Below, one piece after another: positions 6,457-11,992 of a stretch of 11,992 nucleotides of DNA. The DNA comes from an uncultured Ruminococcus sp. (GTDB lineage: Bacteria; Bacillota; Clostridia; Oscillospirales; Ruminococcaceae). The notes below the pieces were generated by a model that searched no databases, was not told the origin of the DNA, and saw only the letters and a program-made list of their open reading frames with translations. The position numbers and the translations under genes were made by a program. The stretch lies in contig CALANW010000145.1 of assembly GCA_937926145.1 (NCBI GenBank), positions 1-11,992 on the forward strand, given 5' to 3'. The first letter of the stretch is position 1; each line of letters opens with the position of its first letter.

Positions 6457-7329
6457 ATCAAGCTTTTCCGCAAGCGTTTTTATGTATTCCGCAAGCTCAG
6501 CGTGAAGCTCTTCACGCATAAGCCCGACCTCTATCGAAGCCTTTATGATACCCATTCTGCTGCCTATGTCATAGCGGTTTCCCTTAAAGTCAACACCGAT
6601 AACACCGTCAGAAACAGCGACCTCGCGCATAGCGTCCGTCAGCTGGAGCTCTCCGCCCTTTCCCGTAGGTATCCTGCGCAGAACATCAAAAATGTTCGGT
6701 TCAAGGATACATCTTCCGAGGATAGCAAAATCAGAGAATTCTTCGCCTTTCTGTGGCTTTTCTATCATATCGGAAATGGCGTAAAGTCCGTTTTCCTCCA
6801 TTTTTTCAAGCTTCATCGAGCTGTATTTGCTTATGTCTTCGAGCGGAACACGGTTTATTCCGACAACGCTTTTTCCGTATTTTTCATAAGCACGGGAAAG
6901 CTGACCTATCGCAGGGTCTTCGCCGACTATCACATCATCGCCGTACAGCACCGCGAACGGCTCACCGCCCGCAAATTCTTCCGCACAAAGTACCGCACCG
7001 CCAAGACCGTTTTGTACAGGCTGACGAACGAACGAAAAATTCGCCGCCGAAGATATGCTGCGGACATTTTCAAGCAGTTCCGTCTTTCCGCTTTCGCCAA
7101 GCCTTGTTTCAAGCTCGTGAGAACGTCCGAAATGCTCCTCGATAGCCTGCTTGCCCTTAGCTGTGATGATAAGGATATCTGTTATTCCTGCCGCTACACA
7201 TTCCTCTGCGATATATTGTATCGCAGGCTTGTCCACGATCGCGATCATCTCTTTAGGTACGACCTTTGTCGCAGGAAGAAGCCTTGTTCCAAGACCGCCT
7301 GCGGTTATTACCGCCTTTTTTATTTTCAT
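6445..7329 (-). CDS. galU: UTP--glucose-1-phosphate uridylyltransferase
   Basis: A 294-residue cytoplasmic enzyme that makes UDP-glucose from UTP and glucose-1-phosphate, feeding cell-wall polysaccharide, glycolipid and nucleotide-sugar synthesis. The nucleotide-binding loop GGLGTRLLPATK (11-22) with Lys26 is intact, as are QNGLGGAVLCA (106-116), the metal-binding GDD (130-132), the substrate lysine in EKP (190-192), KGGELQLTDA (224-233) and a final YDIGS motif (253-257). Length is usual for bacterial GalU/GtaB. The last residues derive from a short-repeat patch but lie beyond the conserved fold. It is 34 bases downstream of the RING-like gene and shares its promoter; the ribosome site is AGGGG. 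Confidence 0.95.
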   Translation of the reverse strand: MKIKKAVITAGGLGTRLLPATKVVPKEMIAIVDKPAIQYIAEECVAAGITDILIITAKGKQAIEEHFGRSHELETRLGESGKTELLENVRSISSAANFSFVRQPVQNGLGGAVLCAEEFAGGEPFAVLYGDDVIVGEDPAIGQLSRAYEKYGKSVVGINRVPLEDISKYSSMKLEKMEENGLYAISDMIEKPQKGEEFSDFAILGRCILEPNIFDVLRRIPTGKGGELQLTDAMREVAVSDGVIGVDFKGNRYDIGSRMGIIKASIEVGLMREELHAELAEYIKTLAEKLDRNS

Positions 7330-7363
7330 TTTTACCCCTGTCCTTTCGGTATAAAACTGTCGT

Positions 7364-8356
7364 TTACGACATCGTGCCGAGAAGAAAACTCATACTGAAC
7401 ATCATATAAAATACTACATAAATGCATATAAAGAGCGCAAGCCAGCCGCCTGATGTGCCGCCTTTTGAGCGAAGCGTCTGACGTATCGTGAGCGGAGTTG
7501 TCGAAGCCTTTATCTTCGCCGTGCGCTTTACCGCCGTCTTGTAGTAGATCTTGTTCGCAAAAGCGCCGAAGAAGAACATCGCCGCATACATCAGCACATA
7601 CGAAAGAACGCTCAGTATGCTGAAAGCCGTGCTTCGTATATCAAAGCCCTGTGCGAACTGTGATATTGCACCCAAATTCATCTCCGCAAGGATAGGTATA
7701 TACTGCGGTATCATAAAAACTACCCTCACGATAAGAGCCGCAAGCGCGATAAGCGGCATTTTTCTGTAGGAAAAATACATCTCGGGGATAAGCATAGCCG
7801 AAAAGTTCCAGCTCAGCGAACTTCCCGTGTCCTTGAAGCGCTTGAAATTCGGGAGATAATAGTGAGTGTTGCTGCCGACATAATCGGCAAGCTCGCAAAG
7901 ACGAACGCCGTCAAAATCCTCATCGGGATTGTATCCGCAAAGAGGGTCGGTGAAGTTGATGAGGTACGGTTCAAGGTTTATTCCGCCGAAGTCACCGTCA
8001 TTCTTCATCGCATCTTCCATATTTTTGCGAAGCTCTTCGTTGTGGCGTTCGAGTGCAGGCATCGGCGAACCGCATCTGCCGCAGAAAGCCGTCAGCTTAG
8101 GGTTGACATATCCGCAGCGCGGACATACGCAGTCCTTTTCGGGGTCGTCCTCTTTCACATCGGTCGGAACTCCCGTGTCGGGCATAGGTGTCCAGCTCCG
8201 ATGTGCCTTGTGAAGCTCGGTATTTACACAGCTTCCGTATTTCTCGTAGCAAGCTCTGTGGTAAGGCGTTCCGCATTCGGGACATACAACGATATCATCG
8301 CCCTCCTTGAACTGCTCGCTGCAAACGATGCACCTGCTTCCTGTATAATCAGCCAT
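7364..8356 (-). CDS. RING-like/zinc-ribbon membrane protein (DUF2628-like)
   Basis: A 330-residue protein with two zinc modules and a membrane part. Residues 9-43 hold a RING/PHD-like pattern: C9-x2-C12, C25-x2-C28, H33-x2-C36 and C43, as in the prokaryotic RING finger family (Prok-RING_1). Residues 78-95 form a zinc ribbon, CPRCG and FCGRCG. After a linker, residues about 160-330 match the DUF2628 style (Asn-Phe-Lys-Arg-Phe, a Trp-Asn-Phe segment, then YFSYRKMP), with membrane helices near 198-222, 243-272 and 303-327. The zinc domains would face the cytoplasm. Function is unknown; E2/E3-like ubiquitin activity should not be assumed, as such domains in bacteria usually serve protein-protein contacts. 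The ribosome site AAGGAG is clear, and it is the first gene of a unit with galU. Confidence 0.8.
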   Translation of the reverse strand: MADYTGSRCIVCSEQFKEGDDIVVCPECGTPYHRACYEKYGSCVNTELHKAHRSWTPMPDTGVPTDVKEDDPEKDCVCPRCGYVNPKLTAFCGRCGSPMPALERHNEELRKNMEDAMKNDGDFGGINLEPYLINFTDPLCGYNPDEDFDGVRLCELADYVGSNTHYYLPNFKRFKDTGSSLSWNFSAMLIPEMYFSYRKMPLIALAALIVRVVFMIPQYIPILAEMNLGAISQFAQGFDIRSTAFSILSVLSYVLMYAAMFFFGAFANKIYYKTAVKRTAKIKASTTPLTIRQTLRSKGGTSGGWLALFICIYVVFYMMFSMSFLLGTMS

Positions 8357-8394
8357 TTATAATAACTCCTTGATTTTTTGATTTGATTTATAAT

Positions 8395-8423
8395 AGTATA
8401 TCACAACCCTTTTGAAATAACAA
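8395..8423 (-). promoter_or_regulatory. Promoter of the RING-like protein and galU unit
   Basis: Minus strand: TTGTTA (8423-8418), 17-base spacer, TATACT (8400-8395), with TG one base before the -10. The start codon is at 8356. The match is moderate, but spacing and position are right and no better pair is seen in the divergent region. Confidence 0.65.
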
Positions 8424-8475
8424 GGAGTGCGCCGATAGTTTCATCTGTTTTTCACAATATTGTATCAAAAATATG

Positions 8476-8504
8476 TTGATAATTAACAGCACCCGTGCTA
8501 TAAT
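8476..8504 (+). promoter_or_regulatory. Promoter of the VTT-HAD-uvrC operon
   Basis: TTGATA (8476-8481), 17-base spacer, TATAAT (8499-8504), with an extended -10 TGC. The spacer holds the short inverted repeat GCAC-CC-GTGC (8489-8498), and the palindrome ACAATATTGT lies just upstream at 8454-8463; either could be an operator. The leader to the ATG at 8560 is about 50 bases and carries AAAGGA. Confidence 0.85.
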
Positions 8505-8559
8505 ATCCTTATAAAAAGACACAACGATTCTTCTCTAAAATGAAAGGATATGACAAAAA

Positions 8560-9291
8560 ATGACCGATGACAAAAAGATCGACTTCCGTGAAAGGATAAC
8601 AAAAATAGCAAAAGCTGCGTTCGCCGTTGCACCGTTTGTAATGATAGCAATATGCGCCGTGCTGTATTTCACAACATTCCGAAGCGTCACCGCAGAACAG
8701 CTTTTGCAGTACACGCCCGAAAATATATGGCTCGCCACAATAGTTATCATCGCAATGTTCTCACTCAAATCGCTGACGTTCTTCTTCCCGATGATAGTCA
8801 TTGTGACCGCCTGCGGAATGACTGCACCTAATATATGGGCGGCGCTCGCGATAAATACGATAGGCATTTTCTGTATGATGAACATTCCCTACCTCATCGG
8901 AAAATTCGCCCAGAGGGAATATGTAGAAAAGCTCGTTATGAAGCATAAAAAAATGCACGAGATAATCAGCCTCAATATGTCGAACGGCGTATTCTTCGCA
9001 TTTTTCCTGCGAATAATAAACTGTCTGCCATACGATGTCGTGAGTATGTTCCTCGGCTCGGTCAATATGAAATGGCGTGACTATGTCCTCGGCTCGATGC
9101 TCGGAACGCTCCCCGGAATGATATGCTGTACCTTTATGGGAAATTACCTCGACGATCCGCTCTCCGTAAAATTCATTCTCTCCGTCGCAATAAATGTCGG
9201 AATTTCGGTTATTTGCGGGATCGTCTACTTAATATATGCAAGAAAACGCAGAAAGGAACTTGCCTTAAATGATAAAACTGATAGCGTCTGA
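8560..9291 (+). CDS. TVP38/TMEM64 (VTT/DedA-superfamily) membrane protein
   Basis: A 243-residue integral membrane protein with about six hydrophobic segments (near 20-40, 55-85, 90-115, 143-165, 176-197, 205-227). The VTT-domain signature is visible: FFLRIINCLPYDVVSMFLGS (148-167, with Arg151 and the Pro-Tyr-Asp) and YVLGSMLGTLPGMI (175-188). Proteins of this superfamily are linked to phospholipid scrambling or lipid-carrier handling and to envelope homeostasis; the substrate of this one is unknown. AAAGGA stands 11 bases before the ATG, a slightly long spacing; an ATG at 8550 opens only six codons and was not used. Its last 23 bases overlap the HAD gene. It is the first gene from the promoter at 8476-8504. 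Confidence 0.85.
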   Translation: MTDDKKIDFRERITKIAKAAFAVAPFVMIAICAVLYFTTFRSVTAEQLLQYTPENIWLATIVIIAMFSLKSLTFFFPMIVIVTACGMTAPNIWAALAINTIGIFCMMNIPYLIGKFAQREYVEKLVMKHKKMHEIISLNMSNGVFFAFFLRIINCLPYDVVSMFLGSVNMKWRDYVLGSMLGTLPGMICCTFMGNYLDDPLSVKFILSVAINVGISVICGIVYLIYARKRRKELALNDKTDSV

Positions 9292-10072
9292 TATGGACGG
9301 AACTCTTCTCAACGATAAAAAGGAATTTCCGCACGATTTTGATGAAGTGCTGGACAAGCTTTGCGAAAAAAACATACACTTCGTCGTCGCAAGCGGACGT
9401 TCCTATTCCACGCTGAAACTCAACTTCGAGGGAAAGCTCGATAAGCTCGACTTTATCTGTGATAACGGCGCTTACGTCATCGTGAACGGCGAGCTTGTAA
9501 GTATGAGCCTGCTCAAAAAAAGCTGTGTTAAGCACCTTATCGAAATTTGCCGCGGAATGGAAAGGGTAACACCCGTTTTATGCGGCGTACACGGAACTTA
9601 TTTCGAGCGCAAGGACGAAGAATTCTATCACGAAGTAACACGCTACTACCTCCACTATACCTGCGTTGACGATATTGCCGCAGTTGATGATGATATCTTC
9701 AAAATCGCCGTCTGCGACTATAACGGCGCGGAAAAGAACGTCTACCCAATTGTCGCAAAGGAATTCGCCGAAGATTTCACCGTCGCAGTTACAGGTCCGA
9801 AGTGGATAGACATTATGAACAAGGGCATAAACAAGGGCGCGGCTCTAAAAGAAATCCGCGAGCATCTCGGCATTTTGCCCGAGGAAACAATGGCGTTCGG
9901 CGACTATTTCAACGATGTTGAGCTTCTCCAGAACGCAGGCTACAGCTTCGTAATGAAGAACGCCCACCCCGATATGCGGCAGTACGGCAAATACACCGCC
10001 GAAAGCAACAACGACGAGGGCGTAACAAAGGCTATCAGGCAGTATGTGCTGAAAGAGGATAACAATGAATGA
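9269..10072 (+). CDS. Cof-type HAD-superfamily phosphatase
   Basis: A 267-residue cytoplasmic phosphatase of the Cof/HAD-IIB family. All four HAD motifs are present: DMDGTLL (nucleophile Asp8, acid Asp10), SGR (Ser42), Lys189 in NKGINKGAAL, and GDYFNDVEL (Asp212, Asp216). The cap domain lies between about residues 85 and 185 and is the C2B type expected for this family. Members dephosphorylate sugar phosphates, nucleotides or coenzyme phosphates; the substrate cannot be named here. It begins inside the VTT gene and its TGA lies inside the uvrC start, so translation of the three is likely coupled. AAAGGAA precedes the ATG. Confidence 0.92.
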   Translation: MIKLIASDMDGTLLNDKKEFPHDFDEVLDKLCEKNIHFVVASGRSYSTLKLNFEGKLDKLDFICDNGAYVIVNGELVSMSLLKKSCVKHLIEICRGMERVTPVLCGVHGTYFERKDEEFYHEVTRYYLHYTCVDDIAAVDDDIFKIAVCDYNGAEKNVYPIVAKEFAEDFTVAVTGPKWIDIMNKGINKGAALKEIREHLGILPEETMAFGDYFNDVELLQNAGYSFVMKNAHPDMRQYGKYTAESNNDEGVTKAIRQYVLKEDNNE

Positions 10073-11897
10073 GCGTCTTCCTTACCTGCGTGAAAAAACG
10101 TCACTCCTGACGACTTCACCGGGCGTTTACCGAATGAGGGACAAAACGGGACATATAATTTACATCGGCAAGGCGAAAAACCTTCGCAACCGCGTCACGA
10201 GCTATTTCTGCAAATCGCCCGACCATACACCGAAAGTCGCCAAAATGGTTTCCAACGTCTATGACTATGATTTCATCGTCACCGACTCGGAGTATGAAGC
10301 ACTCGTCCTCGAATGTTCGCTCATAAAACAGCATAAGCCGAAGTATAATATCCTCTTGAAAGACGATAAAGGCTACAGTTATATCAAAATTTCGGACGAG
10401 CAATATCCGCGCATTACTTATGAGCTCCAGAAAAACGGCGAGGGAAAATATATCGGTCCTTATACAAGCTCTTTCGTCGCAAGCCAGACCGCAAAGGAAG
10501 TCAACAAGGTCTTTATGCTCCCGACCTGCAAAAAAGTCTTTCCGCGCGACTTTGGCAAGGGTCGTCCCTGCCTGAATTACCATATCAAGCAGTGTATGGG
10601 ACTTTGTATGGGAAAGATATCCTGCGATGAGTATAATTCCATAATCGCGCAGGCGGAGGAATATATCGCGAGCGGTTCGGAAGCCTCGGTCGAAAGCCTT
10701 ACCGAAAAGATGAACGAAGCCGCCGAAAACCTTGAATTTGAACGTGCCGCCGCGCTTCGCGACCGTATAAATGCGATAAAGCGCGCCGCCGACAGCCAAA
10801 AGATAATCAATGAGGATATGCGCGATACCGACATAATCGCCGCCGCACAGAACGGCACGAATGCCTGCGTTGCAATTCTCCAGTACCGCGGCGGCAGACT
10901 TACCGACCGAAGCGAACTTCCCGTTGGCGAAATTGACGATACCGCCGTTATGATACAGGATTTCATCACGGCTTTCTATACAACTCCCGAATCCATTCCC
11001 CGTGAGATAATCACCGAGGAGGAAATTCCCGATGTGGAAATGATTACCCAGCTTCTCCGTGAAAAAAGCGGTCACGCCGTCGATATCTTCTCCCGAACAC
11101 GCGGAAAAGGTCTGAAACTCATCAATATGGCAAAGGAAAACGCCAGCGAATCCCTCGCAATAAAGGTCGGACGAACGGGCGCGGAGATAGTCGCACTTGA
11201 ACAGCTCGCAAAGCTCCTCGGACTGGAAAATCCGCCAATCTACATCGAATCCTACGATATCTCGAACCTCGCAAGCTCCGCAATGGTCGCAGGTATGATA
11301 GTCTTTGAGAACGGCAGACCGAATAAAAAAGCCTATAAAAAATTCACGATAAAAGAAACCGCAATACAGAACGACTACGCCTCAATGCGTGAGGTTTTAC
11401 AGCGCCGATTCAAGCATTATAAGGACGAAAATGAAACGGACGAGGGCTTCTGCCGCCTGCCCGACCTTATCCTCCTCGACGGCGGCAAGGGTCAGGTCAA
11501 CGCCGTTGAACCTATCCTGCGTGAAATGGGCATAAACGTCCCACTCTTCGGTATGGTAAAGGATAATAAACACCGTACAAGAGCCATTGCAACGGGCGGC
11601 GGCGAGATCGCCATAAGCGAAAATAAAGCCGCATTTATGCTTTTGACCCGAATCCAGGACGAAGTCCACCGCTATTCGATAACCTATCAGCGCAAAAAGC
11701 ACAGCAAACAGTCATTCAGCCTTGAAATTACGAAAATAAAAGGCATCGGCGATAAAAAAGCGGAAAAGCTCCTCTCCCGATTCAAAACCAAGAACGAGCT
11801 GAAAAAAGCCACCGTTGAAGATATAGCGAAAGCCGCAGGAATAAATATTCAGCTCGCACAGGAAGTCAAAACGTTTATCGAAAACGAGTATAGATAA
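10065..11897 (+). CDS. uvrC: Excinuclease ABC subunit C (UvrC)
   Basis: A 610-residue nuclease subunit that cuts damaged DNA on both sides of a lesion in nucleotide excision repair, after UvrA/UvrB loading. The N-terminal GIY-YIG nuclease (3' cut) has GVY (20-22), YIG (33-35), Arg43 and a conserved Glu in EALVLECSLIK (about 78-88). Four cysteines, Cys155, Cys169, Cys177 and Cys181, have the spacing of the iron-sulfur cluster site described in E. coli UvrC. The UvrB-binding UVR motif lies at about 208-243 (NLEFERAAALRDRI). The C-terminal RNase H-like nuclease (5' cut) shows Asp398 in YDISN, Asp472 in LLDGGKGQ and His535 in DEVHRY. Tandem helix-hairpin-helix segments end the protein (KIKGIGDKKAEKLL). 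Full usual length, no damage seen. It overlaps the HAD gene by 8 bases; uvrA and uvrB are not in the window. Confidence 0.97.
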   Translation: MNERLPYLREKTSLLTTSPGVYRMRDKTGHIIYIGKAKNLRNRVTSYFCKSPDHTPKVAKMVSNVYDYDFIVTDSEYEALVLECSLIKQHKPKYNILLKDDKGYSYIKISDEQYPRITYELQKNGEGKYIGPYTSSFVASQTAKEVNKVFMLPTCKKVFPRDFGKGRPCLNYHIKQCMGLCMGKISCDEYNSIIAQAEEYIASGSEASVESLTEKMNEAAENLEFERAAALRDRINAIKRAADSQKIINEDMRDTDIIAAAQNGTNACVAILQYRGGRLTDRSELPVGEIDDTAVMIQDFITAFYTTPESIPREIITEEEIPDVEMITQLLREKSGHAVDIFSRTRGKGLKLINMAKENASESLAIKVGRTGAEIVALEQLAKLLGLENPPIYIESYDISNLASSAMVAGMIVFENGRPNKKAYKKFTIKETAIQNDYASMREVLQRRFKHYKDENETDEGFCRLPDLILLDGGKGQVNAVEPILREMGINVPLFGMVKDNKHRTRAIATGGGEIAISENKAAFMLLTRIQDEVHRYSITYQRKKHSKQSFSLEITKIKGIGDKKAEKLLSRFKTKNELKKATVEDIAKAAGINIQLAQEVKTFIENEYR

Positions 11898-11900
11898 CAA

Positions 11901-11980
11901 CCAAGCTAAAGTTTAGGTCAAGCCTTTTCAAAGGCTTGCAGGGGTCAAGGGGGCAGCGCCACATATGCACTAACCTAAGC
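11901..11980 (+). repeat. Dispersed hairpin repeat, right copy
   Basis: This copy starts 3 bases after the uvrC stop and is in inverted orientation to the left copy at 25-98. The hairpin is CAAGCCTTT / AAAGGCTTG (11919-11927 with 11930-11938), a 9-bp stem with a two-base spacer. The inner CCTTT/AAAGG is shared with the left copy, and the outer part differs on both arms while pairing is kept. The GGGGGCAGCGCC hairpin is weaker here (one mismatch). No U-run follows the stem. It may act in 3'-end formation of the uvrC operon, since no other terminator is visible before the window ends. Confidence 0.8.
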
Positions 11981-11992
11981 AAATATCAGACA

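Noticed and set aside
6502..7398. 298-codon open frame on the plus strand opposite galU
   Set aside because: galU has full catalytic motifs on the other strand; the shadow frame has no start signal and no family features.
8550..8570. Upstream ATG before the VTT gene as a start or leader peptide
   Set aside because: It opens only six codons and is one base from the AAAGGA site, too close for efficient initiation.
10116..11075. 319-codon open frame on the minus strand opposite uvrC
   Set aside because: It lies wholly inside the well-supported uvrC frame, has no ribosome site, and its translation shows no recognisable motif; it is an antisense shadow.
25..11980. Whole window as one composite mobile element bounded by inverted repeats
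   Set aside because: The end copies are diverged, have different stem sequences, sit at gene 3' ends, and the interior is housekeeping genes without a transposase or integrase.

Overview
The window looks like chromosomal DNA of a low-to-mid GC, Gram-positive clostridial bacterium, most likely of the Oscillospiraceae/Ruminococcus type. This rests on strong AGGAGG-like ribosome binding sites, promoters with TTGACA/TATAAT-like boxes, a stand-alone HgdB-like (COG3581-type) protein, a RING/zinc-ribbon membrane protein, and GC-rich palindromic intergenic repeats of a kind I associate with gut Clostridia. The genus is an inference. No tRNA, rRNA, CRISPR array, transposase or phage gene was seen.

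Left part (142-6087, all minus strand). Reading in the direction of transcription, an HgdB-like cysteine-rich protein has its own strong promoter and is followed after 37 bases by a FliD-C-like protein. A strong stem-loop terminator then separates these from a tight set of three genes: an ArsC/Spx-family thioredoxin-fold protein, a short-chain dehydrogenase and an HD-domain phosphohydrolase, the last two directly abutting. Next is a separately promoted methyl-accepting chemotaxis protein.

Middle (6088-6444) is a 357-base stretch without a gene. It holds the promoter of the HgdB-like gene, a nested palindromic element, a smaller hairpin, and an AATTACG/ATTCCG short-repeat patch that runs into the last codons of galU. 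galU and a RING-like/zinc-ribbon/DUF2628-like membrane protein form a minus-strand unit from a promoter at about 8400.

Right part (8560-11897, plus strand). A divergent 203-base region carries back-to-back promoters. Three overlapping genes run rightward: a TVP38/TMEM64 (VTT) membrane protein, a Cof-type HAD phosphatase, and uvrC, the nucleotide-excision-repair nuclease subunit. The overlaps (23 and 8 bases) suggest translational coupling.

The two ends of the window carry inverted copies of one dispersed repeat of about 75-80 bases, each just downstream of an outward-facing gene (the chemotaxis gene and uvrC). The hairpin in each copy keeps its inner stem and changes its outer stem on both sides, so pairing is maintained. 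This repeat, the FliD-like protein outside any flagellar locus, the stand-alone HgdB-like protein and the RING-like membrane protein are the least ordinary items. Most of the rest is conserved housekeeping. I found no complete new defence or mobile system.
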